A stretch of 64,000 nt of DNA, taken from positions 1-64,000 of the forward strand of contig CAJNYU010004516.1 of assembly GCA_905331475.1 (NCBI GenBank). Reading direction: 5' to 3'. A program made the translations under genes and the position numbers. The notes beneath the pieces were generated by a model, which was not told where the DNA came from, did no database searches, and worked only from the letters and a program-made list of their open reading frames with translations. This document shows, in pieces, positions 12,260 through 25,797 of the stretch (position 1 is the first letter of the stretch; each line of letters begins with the position of its first letter). This DNA is from Rotaria socialis (taxonomy: Eukaryota > Rotifera > Eurotatoria > Philodinida > Philodinidae).

Positions 12260-15200
12260 TGTACTACGTGATTGTGACTGTGAGTATAAGAAATGTCTTT
12301 TGCTCGTGATCGTATCGTGAACGAGATTAAGATTTTGTGGTCACGAATTTAACATATAGTTTCAAATCTCAAATATTTATTAAAATTTATTCTGTTTTCA
12401 TAAAATTTCCACTAGAATACAAATGAAAGCAATCGATTGTGGCTGTTAATTTCTATGAACATTGAATGTACCGAATGAAATACGTTGGGGAAATATTGAA
12501 AACCGACCAAAACGTTTTCGTGCTTCTTATAATCACATAGAAATATTCGTGATCGTGAATTTTATTTAAAAAAAATCGTGACCGCGATCATGATGAAAAG
12601 TTTCAATCCCACAGTGCACTATAGTGTTATAATATTCACTTTTAATAGTTATGTTAAATAACGCCTGAGCACACCGATGCAGAGACGGCGGAATGATTCC
12701 AGCCTAGAGTAGCCTCACTGTTTGGGAAAACTATGTCTGTCCATGCAAAAATATAGGATTCAAATTTGATTATTATCATAAGACTTAAATTTTTTTCTCT
12801 ATGACCAATGAAAAGTCTTAACGTAGTTTGCACCAGTTACACTCTAGTTTTTATGAAGTCTTAATCAAATATAGTCAGTGTGTATTGCGTAATCCATGAA
12901 ATTTCGATTTTTTTCACGTTGTTTTTGATAAAAACGGTTTGAAAATTGATTAATTCATTTCAATCTGATTCTAGTCCTCATTTTGTATTTATGAATGTGG
13001 GCCAGTTGAAAAGTATTTTATTTTTTACAATGATGATATCTGTCGATTTTCTGGCTAGATGTTGATTGTCTATAAACGTGATATCTAATGTATGATTGAA
13101 CCCGAGATCACAGAAACTAACCAGTTAACTGAAAAATGTTATTGAAAAAAGCATTACAAAAATAGCCAAACAAGAAATTAATTGCTGCATCCCAGTTCGA
13201 CTAATCCGACCAAGAATTCTATCGGATCCTATAACATTCTACTAGCCGAGGAAATTCAATTGAATTCTGGGTTTCGGAATTATTGACGGATCCCACGGGG
13301 AAATTTCAAAAAATTATAAAAATTCTATTTAGTACAAAGAAGCGTTTTAGAGGTTACTCAGGGCTAGAAATCAGACAGCAAGATCGGTCACAGATTCTTA
13401 TCCGATCGTATCGGATTGTACATCATTATCGTATATGATCATGTAAGATCCGACGAAAAATCATCGTCTCTGAAATCTTACATCAAGAATTACGGTAAGA
13501 TTCTTGTATGATCCATCAATAAGATCTTATATGAACAGATAATATTGGAGATTAAGCATTCCGTTATTTTCTTGTGAAAATCGATGTCACTAATGGTTAT
13601 GTGGTTCTATATGTCAATGAAGAATCAAGTTAACCTCACTTTACTAGGAAGGAGTTTATTTTTGAAGGAACTATACAGTCAACAAAACTGGACCACAGCG
13701 TTACCGATTAAATCGAAAAAACAGAGAAACACCTAACTTAATGGAAAAGAAGAGGCTCGGAAAACAATCGTTAACATAAAGAACATTTTGAAGAAGAGAA
13801 AAAAAACAGAGAACTATACTTCTCGATCTTCCTAGAGCTCCTAAATAATAATAAAAACGGTATTTCAAAACTACCTGAGATACATACTTGGAACGGAATT
13901 TCTACTACCTGTTACGAGAGGTAGTAGAAGAAAAACGATTTTGACACGTGAATAGGACTCAAAAGGAAAACGAAATTATCTATATGTCGAAACATATAGT
14001 AGAAACAAAACGACTTTTTGAAGTATGTTAAGTACTGGACTCAATTTTAAGAAATTTCAGTTTTTTTGCTATAACTCAGCGGTATTTATGGCTTGGGGCC
14101 TGATTTCTTCATCATTATATTTGGTCGTATTATGAACTATGTAGCCTGAAAAAATTTTCAGCATTACATGCGTTTTGGATGTTTTATTAGGTGAACGGTT
14201 TTTTTCCCAGTGCACATAATTTCAAGACACGTTTTAGTATTTCGTATTTATTGACCGAGAAATTTCAGTTTAGAACAGCGAAAGAAACGTCAGTCAATGT
14301 AGAATTTTATGCTCTACACTTTGAGAAAAGTTTTCGTTCATCAATAGACTGTTGTTTTAAGATGTCCATTAAAATTGTGTCTTTTTTAATGGCAGCGAAG
14401 AATGTGATGACAAAATAATTTATGGAATCACTCTCAATGCCTACTAGTGCATGACAAAGACCGTGAAAAACTGAACCAAATCGTTTACTTGTCTGTGCAA
14501 ACAGTTCTGTGGCAGCAAGGAATTCTAAGAATTTTCATTTCGGATAAGTGATCGATTGTAGAATCTAACATTTTTGGTTTTACTAATTACCGCCTTATAA
14601 ATTTCAAACGTACACGAGGATCGTAGAAAATTAAATTCTCTACAAGGTGAGACTTTTCCCAGATTTCTATGTTGGACCGTCCGAAAGTTAGAAGAAAAAT
14701 ACGTTTTATCGTAGTAGAATTGATGTCTGTAGTGTGCTCACTATCGATCGGAGGGGTTTATGAATGTATTTTTTTTTGTTCAGAATTACGGTCGTACACG
14801 GTCGGTTACGGTGTTGTTACGGTCGTATGCGTTGCAGTGCTTGGTCGTTTCCTGTCTATGATATGATCGGATACGGCTTCTAAACAGTCGCTACGTTCTG
14901 CCGTATACGACACGGTGAGATACGGTCGTATCTAGTCGTCATAATGCTCGAACTGGGTAGATCTACAAAAACTAACCGATCGAAAATATGCTGAAAACGA
15001 CAGGTCAAAACAACAGTATATTTCATTTCATTATAAACAAAAAGTCTTCATTTCAATATGAAAAATAATATGTTGTTTGAACTATATATGGTATCTTTTA
15101 AAACTCTTCTTCATCGAACTTTTCTTTCTTCATTAGTTTGTTCGAAATATGATGTGCATCATATTCCATAAAACTTTCATGACAATTTTTTATCGTCAAA

Positions 15201-15471
15201 TCTGCAATCTTTATTTCTTCTTCAAACAACTTTTCTCGCAAGAATACATTCATTTTATTCAATCTTTTGCTGAAATTAGTTTCTGATAGATGTCGATAGT
15301 CATCATGTGCTGCTCTTATGTCGAAATAAACCAATCCATTTGCGAGTTGACATAGAGGCCCATGTAGTTACACTTCAATGGTAGAAAAAGAGAAGGAAAA
15401 CTTGGTTATCATTCATTTGCCTATGAGAATATGTTCAAACTTTCAATTGAATCAATTGATAATTTTTGTAG
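12260..15471. other. 3.2-kb region without a convincing gene
   Basis: 13195-13330 has GGATCC/GAATTC-rich words like the 10011 element. 14785-14935 is a cluster of ACGGTCGTAT-type words in both orientations. On the minus strand at 15098-15334 there is a 78-codon charged frame (LVYFDIRAAHDDY to KFDEEEF) that could be an exon remnant, but I do not recognise it. The rest is unremarkable. Confidence 0.45.
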
Positions 15472-18400
15472 ATGACTTCTGCGGTAGATACCGCCGCAAC
15501 TATAGATGATGAATCGACGTCTAATACTTTAAAACGACGTCGTTCATCAAATACGATTCAAAATGATGTAGACATTGAACAAACGTCGTGTAAACGCGTT
15601 CGTAGTTCATCTCCAACTAATAATTCTACGTTTGATAATAATTATGTTCAATCGATGTTTTCTTCTCTTAATGATATTGTTCAAGCTCATCGTAATTTAG
15701 TTCGTGAATATGTTGATTTACAAATGTGTGATCGTCCAGATTTATCCTTAGATGAACAACGTTTTATTCAAGCTGAAGAAGATCTTATTGAGAAAGTTGA
15801 AAAAAATTTACATGATAGTAATAATACATCGTCAACACCACCAACACCATTGTCATCGTCGCGGAATGGTAAACGTCAAAGATATCAATCAATAAGTTCT
15901 TTGAATCAATCATTTGATCGTGTCAAACATGAAACACATATATTAAAACGTATTGAAGAATTAAAATCCGATGGTAAATGGACAAATCAACGGTTAGCTA
16001 AATGTTTAGATCCAAATAAACGTAAAACACATTGGGATTATTTACTTGATGAAATGCGTTGGCTAGCAGAAGATTTTGCACTTGAAAAACGTTGGAAACA
16101 AGCTATGGCAAAAAAGATTTCTCAAGCTGTTCTCAAATACTTTCAAGATAAAAATCAATTAGAAAATCAACAACAACGTAATGAATTGAAAGGATGGCGG
16201 AAACAATCGCAATTTATTTGTAAAGAGGTTATGAATTTCTGGAAAAATATTAATAAACTAGCAGAATATAAACAAAGTGCACGTATGCAAGGGCTGCATA
16301 AGCATGAATTAGATTCAAATTTGATGGTTGATGGTGACGAGGAATATGATGAAGAAGATACAATTGAACAAGAGGAACAAAATGAACAGGATGAATATTC
16401 TTTAAATGAAATTCAAGAACTTCAAATAGATCAACAAGAATCCATTGATGTTTTATTAAAACGACATTATGGAATCGATCAATGGAGTCCATTAAATAAA
16501 ATAGAAAATAGTTTACCACAACAACAAGAAGAAAATAGTTTAAGTGATAGTAATATTAGTGAAAACTTTGATGAAGAATCAATGTCAAATGAACCTGATG
16601 AAAATTATTCAATTGAAACTGATCAACAAATAAATGATTTAAAAATAAAAGTTCAATCGTTTCAGCCGACTGGATGTACACGTGATACTACATCTATGAA
16701 AACATTAGTGCCTTTCCTACTGAAACATCCATTAAGAGAATATCAACATGTTGGTCTAGATTGGCTTGTCAAATTCTATGAAAATAAATTTAATTGTATA
16801 TTAGCAGATGAAACCGGTTTAGGTAAATTGATTTATTTATTATTAGAAAAGAAAAGTTATCAAGTTGAAATCTAACTTGTATGATCCACAATTTCGGATT
16901 GAGTAAAAACTAGTTAATGTGAGGATTGTGTAGACAAGAATATCTCTAATGTCATTGCTGACATCAATACAGTGTGTTTCTTAGTAACGAGACATATGAT
17001 TTAGGGTCAGGTATCGATAATATAATCCATTTTTAATGCTCTGTTTGTAAAACATTTGAAAACTATTTTCCAATAATAATTATGTATTCTTATATTATTT
17101 TTTAAATCTTGTTTTAGGTAAAACAATACAAACAATTGCTCTACTTGCTCATCTAGCCTGTGAAAAAGGTAATATCATTGTAAAATTCTAGCCGGTATAA
17201 CTTTGAGTCTAAGTTAATCGATTTTCTATCTGAAGAAATGATTTCCAAATTCTGACCAATCTAGACCTTTGAAAAAAAGTCTATCGAATAGACCGATCAT
17301 AATTTTTTTTCGAAAATTTCTATTTATAGAAAATCGCTATAGCTAATTAAATGTATTCTTTATAGGTGTTTGGGGCCCACATTTAATTGTTGTTCCAACA
17401 AGTTTGATGCTTAATTGGGAACTCGAACTAAAAAAATGGTGTCCAGGATTGAAAATTTTAAACTACTATGGTTCAGTAAAAGAACGTCAATTAAAACGGC
17501 GAGCTTGGACTAAGTCAAATGCATTTCATGTTTGTATAACATCTTACAAACTTATACTGCAAGATGCAATTTCATTCAGTCGTAAGAAATGGAAATATTT
17601 AGTCTTAGATGAAGTTCAAAATGTAAAAATTTTTCAATCCAAATGTTGGCAAACGTTATTAAATCTTTCTTCTCAACGTCGTTTAATATTAACAAATAAA
17701 CCATTAGGAAATTCCTTAATAGAATTTAAATCATTAGTACAGTTTTTAATGCCAAATTTAATTTCATCACATCAAGAATTTCGTCAATTGTTTTCAAATC
17801 CTTCAACAGAAACAAACGATTCATTAATAAAACGTTTAGATACAATCATACGTCCATTTGTATTACGGCGTTTGAAAACTAATGTAGAAAAACAAATGCC
17901 AAAAGAACATGAACATATTGTTATGTGTAATTTATCGAAAAGACAACAGCAATTATACAATGATTTTATTCAATGTAAATCAACACGTGATATTATTCAA
18001 CAAGGAAATCTTATGTCTGTAATTAATATACTTATACAATTAAGAAAAATTTGTAATCATCCAGATCTATTTGAATCAAGACCAGTCATATCCCCATTTG
18101 TGTTTCAAAAATATCTAATTCAATATGAAATACCAAAATTTATTGCTGATATTGATTTTAAAAACCCATACGTAGTTCATAATGTCGAACCTAATGATAC
18201 ATTTCTTTGTTATCGAGTTCAATTAAATTTACAATTAACAAAAGAGATGTTTATGAATACTATTACTCATAGTGCTTATCAACAACGAATTCAATTAACC
18301 ACAAGTATTATTGACAGATATAGAAATAGTACTATATGGAATCAAACAACAAGTATAGACTATAGATTATTTACTTTTCTTTTTTTGTGAAATTAACTTT

Positions 18401-20755
18401 CATTTAGATCTTCAAAATCATTCGAAAATACAACAAAATCTATTAGATGATTTAAGCGATGATGAATTTCAATCTGAAACTATTTATGTAAGTTCACAAG
18501 TTATATCAACGAAGATTGTAACTAGTGAACTTCTCAATATTATCGTTTTTTTAGGAAAAAAATCAAGACGATCGTCTATCTCACTACGAATTACTGTTTC
18601 AAATTAATTCAGAACGTTGTCAATATCTTCCATTTTATGGTCGTGACCTTCTTTCACAAATTCAATTAGTTATGAATCCATGTCAAAATTTTAATCGAGT
18701 AACATTTAGTGGATATACATTATGTCAACGAGCAGATGAATCATTGACTACGACACGAAATTATATGTCAAACACGGACACTCTTCGAACTTTAATTAAA
18801 ACAAATCAAGATATATTCGATGACTGTCGAGATATCCTCAAACGGTAACTATAATGAGTTTATGCACTTCTTTCTATCACTAGAAAATATCGGTCATCGA
18901 ACAAAGTTTACACATTTTTTTTAACTATAAAATTGTATTTCCTGAGAATTTGATAAAATGATGGAAAAGAAAATTGTTTCATAATAGCCTGTAACTTCAC
19001 ATGTTCTCTCTCAGTCAAAAAAATAATGATAGCTCCTTTCGGGAATTCTAAGATTTTAACCTATCCTTTCATACATGTATATTAATTCGATTGGTACTAT
19101 TATTTAGATTTCTAATGTGTACAACCCGTGTGTTAGCATCGCCCACTGAACTGTGCCAATCAAATGGAATTCGTCTAATAAATAAGAGAAATCAAAAGCA
19201 ACCACTAATAGAAATTTTATCGTCTGTTGATTTTGATGCTCTTCGATTCCTTAGACAAAATACGTTTTTACAATTTCCTGAACAAAGATTTATTCAATAT
19301 GATTGTGGTAAATTACAAACACTTGATTTACTTTTATCGGATTTAAAACGCAATAAACATCGTTGTGTATTATTTACACAAATGACGAAAATGCTTGATA
19401 TTGTTGAATTATTTTTAAATTATCATGGCTATACATATTTACGATTAGATAGTACAACAGATGTTATTCAACGGCGAAGCCTAATAGAACGTTTTAATTG
19501 TGATGAAAAAATATTTGTTTTTATATTATCAACACGTGCTGGAGGAATAGATATTAATTTAACCGGTGCTGATACTGTGATTTTTTATGATTCAGATTGG
19601 AATCCTACAATAGATGCGCAAGCACAAAATCGATGTCATCAAATTAGAAATAGCAAAGACGTAAACATCTATCGGTATGAATACATATTATGCTTTAAAA
19701 AATAGATTATTTTATGTTTTTTTTCTTCTTAAAGATTTGTTAGTAAGAATACAATTGAAGAAAATATTTTGAAAAAAGCAAATGAAAAGCGTTTTCTCGG
19801 TGATTCAACAATTCATGGTGGTCGTTTGGATGTAAATTATTTCAAAAAGGTAAGCTTTATCACTAATATGTATTGGCCATATTTTCAACTTTACCTATCA
19901 TTTTGTTCTAATATTGAGACTAAAGCATTGTCCCCTAAAATTTTGAATTGCCAGACTTTGTTTGCTTTTGAAAATAAAAAACCAATCTATTTCTTATAGA
20001 GTAATATTCTTGAATTATTTGATCAATCACTAAAGACAGAAGATATATCACTTGGGCGAAATGAAAATCAAGAAAAACTAGCATCCAATTGTTCAACAAC
20101 TGCAACAGATTGTAATTTAACATTGAAACAATTTGAAGAAGCTCTTGCTTCAGTTGAAGATGAAATTGATTGTCAAGCTGTAAAACAATTGAATGAAGAA
20201 ATTAAAACTGAACTGGATGAATTCAATGAAGATGAAGATGAATTAATTGAAAAACAACGAATGAATAAACTTAATAAAGAATTAAATACATTTGATGAAC
20301 AAGTATTAACAAGCGACAATTAAATAAACAACAGTAACACTTTCATTTTTTATTTTAGCTTCTACCAATCGAAAGATATGCTTTACGTTGTATTGAATCG
20401 TATCGTCCTGACTTTCAAATTTCTCAAACTGGTTCAAATTTTTATGTAAACTATTTTTTTCTGTTTCTGTAGAACTTAAATGAACTGTTTTTTTTATCTG
20501 CGATTTAGATTGATGCGGATCAACTTCGAAAAGATTGGCAGGAATCACGTCTACAAATATTGAAAGAAAAAGAAGAAAAACTACTGGAACAAGAAGATGA
20601 TACTATGATCTATACATATGCACGAGACACTGAAAGAAAGGTGAGATATAAATCTACTTTTACTCATATGCACGATTTATTTGCCACATTATGAGAAAAG
20701 TATCCACAAGGGGATGGGTGGGGGGGGGGGGTTTTGTTATACCGGTTTTGATAGN

Positions 20756-20795
<40 letters not shown>

Positions 20796-22684
20796 TTATG
20801 TTATACCTGTTTTGATAGAGATCAATCTTGATTCGAGATTTTTTCCAGTGAATCCAAAGAGATAGAAACATGATTAATATATATTAATTTTTGTTTAGAT
20901 TTGGATTACAGAAGACGGTCAAGCATTTGAGGTTTGTACTTTTAATTTTCTTTTGCATTGATTTTTATTAATTGAAATTATTTATAGGTATGGTCTGGTA
21001 TTTTGATGAAATGCACCAAAGATGAATTCGAAGAAATGTATAATGATGATGAACTTGATTGTGGTTATGAATCAGAAGCAATGATTATTGAACCAGAAGA
21101 ATATATTCGTTTTCCGCTGCCGAAAGGTAAAAACTTGATGACAATATTATGATTTTAACATAATAATCTTTTCCAATGAAACAAATTGAGATAATCTTCC
21201 AGAACAATCATGCAATAAGAATCATATTAATAAGAACAATCTCTTATAAAATAAATTGACACTTTTGATTCGTGCTCATTTAACTTTGTTCAACGAGCCG
21301 AAATTGTAGCAATTGTATTGATGTGTTTCTTTTATTTTAGCACTTATGGATACGACAAATACGTCAAAATCAGATACAAATATTCTTGTGCCACGTTCAT
21401 TATTCGATCGATCAAATCTATTACTTAACACTCAATCATCATCATTATCAACTAATATGTTCAATAAATCAAAACAAATACCCAATAATAATAATAATAA
21501 TAATACAAAACTCTTCCCAACCACTATTCCAACATCAACTACACCTCAGCCAAATCTCAAAGCTCGTCAATTATATGTTAATAATGGTACAATAACTACG
21601 CCACTTCCTAATTCTTCGAATACAAATGTTATTGTCCCAGCATCAACACCAACATCCTCACGTCCTATTAAATTAGAAGATATGCTTTCAAAAGATAATC
21701 TACAAGGTTTACTTGAAATAGATAATAGCGATTGGCTTATATCCGAAGATTTTAAAGTATTGGATACTATTCAAAATATACAGCAACTCCCATTGACATC
21801 TATGTCATTTTCAAGTACAGCAAATGCAAATAAACCTCAATGCATGTTATCGAATTCATCTTTATCAGCATCACCATTACTACCATCTTCAACCGCGACA
21901 GCAACAACGGCATCATCGCCATCATCATCAATTGTTAATAATACAACAAATGCATTAACACAAAATTGGGACTTCATTTCCGATATTGTCAATCGTTATT
22001 CACGTGTATTACGCACACCAAAACAATGTAAACATCGTTTTGAACAAGTTATTGGACCACGAGAAGAAGGTCGCGTTGTTTATGATTTAATTAAAAAGAA
22101 GAAACATGTTATTAAAGGAACTGTAAAGGTAAGATTGACATGCAGAAACTTTTCTATACTACAGAACGCTCCATGGAAATATATTTCTTAGCAGCTTTTC
22201 AATATGCGAGAGACTTTGAGAGCTACACATATCAGTAATAATTATTTTCTTTTTTAAGATGTCCGATGATAATTGGCAAATGTTACGTACAAATCAATTA
22301 TTTGTTCATGATAATTGTCAAAAATTATTACAAATCTATAATCAAAAATTTGATACTATTTCACAATTCGAACACCAATTATCACCAATGATTTATTTAA
22401 ATAAATTTAAACAAATACAACTAGCGCAAGCTGCACACCATCAAACACGAGGTTTAAAAATAGGTTCACTTTTACAAGAAAATAGTATGTTAAACATTTA
22501 GAATCTACCTTATCATATACTTTATTTCTTCTTCTTCTTCTAGATATTAATCTTGACATACCTTTAACACCAAGTGATGTTGCATATCAACGATCAGAAC
22601 GAGAGAAAGAATTAAAACTACAACAGCAACAACAACAATTACAACAACAACAGCAGCAGCAGCAGCAACAACAACAACAACAGC

Positions 22685-22719
<35 letters not shown>

Positions 22720-25455
22720 CTACAACAAACACCACAACCACAACAAACCGTTACTGGAAATATTCATTCACAACAACAACAACAACAACAGCAGCAAATT
22801 TCAGTAACACAAAATAATATTGATACTATTAAACAACAAACACCTCCTCCCAATTCAGGATTGATATCAACGAATAATACTCGAGTAAATTGTTACTATT
22901 TTTATTGTCTATTGTTTCATTTATTATTTTGCTTAGGTACGACCGTCTGCATTAAATACCACACCAACACCAATCAATTCTTCTTCGCCTTCTCTCTCAC
23001 TTATTTCATCTTCTTCACCAACAAATTCTTCTACAATCCAACGATCTATTTCGAGTAATATTATTGTAGCAAGTAACAATCATCCAAATATGAATCCAGC
23101 TCGTTCTCAAAGTAATATTGTACAGTCGCGAACTAATGTATGTATAAATATATACCAACTTTAAAAGAAACAACATACTTGAGTCATTCATTTTATAGAC
23201 AACATCTTCATCAGCAACATCAATTAATCAAATTCCTGCATCCAATCAACCATCTATTTCAACAACTACTATTTTACCTGGACAGCGACCAGTACAAGTT
23301 TTACCACCGAATAACAACTTGATAAATGAAACAAATACATTACAACAAAAACAAGTTGGAACAGGTTAGATGATAGTTTCTTGTTCATTTATTGTGTCTC
23401 TAATTGTATTTATTTTTGCAGTGCAAATTTCATCAACTGATTATCGTCATGTACGAGCTGTTCATCAACAGCACCAAACTGCAACAGCAAATACATCATC
23501 AGCATCCACTAATATTCAAGTTCGACCACCAAATTATCAACGAAGTCAAAGTCAAGTATGTAACTCTTTATTTGCATTGAATAGAGTACAGATTCTTCGA
23601 GATCTTAATGTTTTACTGACAGAATGTAATTAAGAATATTAGTAATGCAATTGCCAAAACAAAAAAACTCATGCATCGAATAGGGAGATAACTTTGTGAA
23701 AGTCTTGAATTAATATCAATTTTTTCCAGCGAAAAGACAATGTTTTGAATTAGATCCATTCCAAAAGTCAGATAACATCTTGCAATAATTTGTTTCTTAT
23801 TTTAGACGACACCATTAGCTACTCTTGAAGTTCGTTCACAGCCTCCACCATCTCCAAAATCTCAACAGCAACAACCACAAACAGCAACACGACCATCAGC
23901 AACACCAACAAATCAACGCACGCCCTCGTTAACACACGCGCAAGTTGATTGTCTTATCCAATCACAAGCGAAACATTCTCAATCATCAAATGTAAGTAGA
24001 ATAATTAATAAAATTGCATGCATTCCATTCATGTTCATTTTTCATTCTATGCAGCCTTCATCATCTCTTCCGGTTGCTGTTGTTCGCTCAGTACAAAGTC
24101 CATCAACTTCTATTACTCCAACGTCACCATTAAATCTTCCTTCTTTAAATGTAACATTACCTCAAAGTAAGTCGAATTTGTTTTCAACTGCAGTTTGAAT
24201 ATTAAAATTTATTTCGATAACATTTGTTTTTCTATTTAGATAAATTAACAACAAATACAACAACAGCAACAGCAACAACAACAACAACGACGACGATGAC
24301 TTCAAATAATCCTGCTCAGCAATTACGAACTGCAGCTGCGTTTTTATCAAATCAAACGCAAACATCATCTTCAGTTCAACAGACTACACAGCAAATTCGG
24401 CAAATATTTACAAATGCTAATAACAATTCACTTCAAACACAACAAACAGCAAATACACAAAGGTTAACTGAAGCTGCTCAACGTTCACAAAATAATGTAA
24501 GTACACCGAACATCATTCTATAGCCTCTTCAAATGAGAGCAGAACAATACTTGATTGTGTTGAAACTTGATTAAACCTCTAAGAAAAGTTTCTTTTTCAA
24601 TTCATTTTTATGTAGTATAAATAATAAATTTTTTCTTTTTTCTTCACATAGATTCAACAACTACTTGCTTCTCGTACAGCGTCTCTTCCTGGTCAAGTGC
24701 GAAATGTTCGCATTCTTACATTTACACCTGGAACAAATCCCACGACAGGCGTTGCTGATACAACAACGACGACAACAACAACAACAAATACTCAACAGAC
24801 ACCAATACAATCAACTAATATAACTTATAATCGTACTAATTCCTCCGCAGCATCATTTCCACGTTCAACAATAAATATTGATCAAGATATTTCATCTGAT
24901 ATAGCTGCACACGTACATCGCATTAAATCATTTAATGTAACAAACACGGATCCAAATGACCCTACACCAACGCCACGTGCTGTACTGGTACCAGCACGAA
25001 CAATACCAGGCGCATCGGCATCATCCATTGGTCCAACATCAAAAATAAAATCATCATCAATTATGGATCCAGCTACACTTGGTTTTACGGCAAAAACATC
25101 TCAAGCGAACATTGTATTTCAATTACCATCAACAACAGCAACTGGAAGTGATGAACAATCAACAACGCATTCATCTAGTTTAACGCGACAAAATTTACTT
25201 CAGCATTTAAATTTAATATCATCAAGTATGAATCAACGTGCACAATCGCCTACAACCATTTCAAATGCAACAAATTCAATCACTGTCAATCGTCTTCTTC
25301 AACAATATCATATTCGTGCTGCAGCTACACTTAATTCTTCAACATCAACAACACAAATGTCCTCGGGACAAATGAATAATGAACAAATATCATCTTCATC
25401 GCCTACTGCACCACCACAACCACCATCATCATCATCTTCTCCTTCAACAACTTGA
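15472..25455 (+). CDS. EP400: EP400/Domino-family SWR1-type chromatin remodelling ATPase (22 exons)
   Basis: Exons: 15472-16822, 17118-17168, 17366-18352, 18408-18487, 18555-18844, 19108-19674, 19735-19849, 20000-20302, 20359-20445, 20509-20640, 20899-20931, 20988-21126, 21341-22128, 22259-22484, 22544-22884, 22937-23137, 23199-23364, 23422-23555, 23806-23991, 24055-24166, 24240-24496, 24652-25455. All are GT-AG, and the sum of 7350 nt is one open frame of 2449 aa. Order: HSA domain (about 152-245), SNF2 ATPase lobe 1 (from about 421; DETGLGKT, LVLDEVQNVK), lobe 2 (FTQMTKMLDIVE, ILSTRAGGIDINLTGAD), VPRSLFDR and WLISEDF segments, SANT/Myb domain (about 1587-1640), polyQ (about 1743-1790), Ser/Thr/Gln-rich tail. 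The SANT domain and WLISED motif separate it from SRCAP and INO80. The family acts in NuA4/TIP60 complexes on H2A.Z. Several ATPase motifs deviate (see findings). The region before HSA is short, so upstream exons may be missing. Confidence 0.93.
20699..20818. repeat. PolyG/polyC tract with an N in intron 10
   Basis: A G-run near 20720-20730 is followed by a single N at 20755 and a run of about 40 C. The words TTATACCGGTTTTGATAG and TTATACCTGTTTTGATAG flank the N and the C-run, as if the same locus was joined twice. This is probably an unresolved homopolymer rather than biology. Confidence 0.7.
22618..22800 (+). repeat. CAG/CAA repeat encoding polyglutamine
   Basis: CAA-dominated glutamine codons interrupted by CAG and CTA in exon 15 of the EP400-like gene. 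The mixture of CAA and CAG argues against instability. PolyQ after the SANT domain is also a feature of animal EP400 proteins. Confidence 0.85.
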
Positions 25456-25600
25456 TAGTTGTTTTCTTTCTTTTTTTCTCTATTCTCTATGTACAGTTAG
25501 TCATGTTTGACCGTTTTTTTTTCTAGTCGAAACAAACAAGAGAAAACTTATTTTTTATTGTGCATGCTAGAGAACATGTCGTTCATCTTTATATAGATAT

Positions 25601-25644
<44 letters not shown>

Positions 25645-25797
25645 GAAGAATTGCGAACATCAAGAAAAAAGATCTTCTCAGGGATACATATGTTTGTTCT
25701 CATTTGTTCAATTTTTTTCCTAAGAAGATCGAAAAATAAAAACAAAAATCAATCAGCTCTTTTTCTTCTCTTTGATTATTATTAGATTTGAAAAAAA
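25456..25797. other. EP400-NOC4L intergenic region
   Basis: It contains a (TA)n microsatellite at about 25603-25640 and an AATAAA near 25735 that may polyadenylate the EP400 transcript. The acceptor-like TTATTATTAG lies 13 bases before the next ATG. There is no room here for the missing N-terminal half of NOC4L. Confidence 0.5.

Noticed and set aside
20699-20818. G-quadruplex-like G-run as a regulatory element
   Set aside because: The G-run, the N, the long C-run and the duplicated flank look like an assembly artefact at a homopolymer.
22547-22741. Valine-rich open frame on the minus strand
   Set aside because: It is the complement of the polyglutamine-coding CAA/CAG repeat of the EP400-like gene.
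15472-25455. SRCAP or INO80 rather than EP400
   Set aside because: The VPRSLFDR and WLISED segments, the SANT domain with PREEG and the following polyQ match EP400/Domino order, which SRCAP and INO80 lack.
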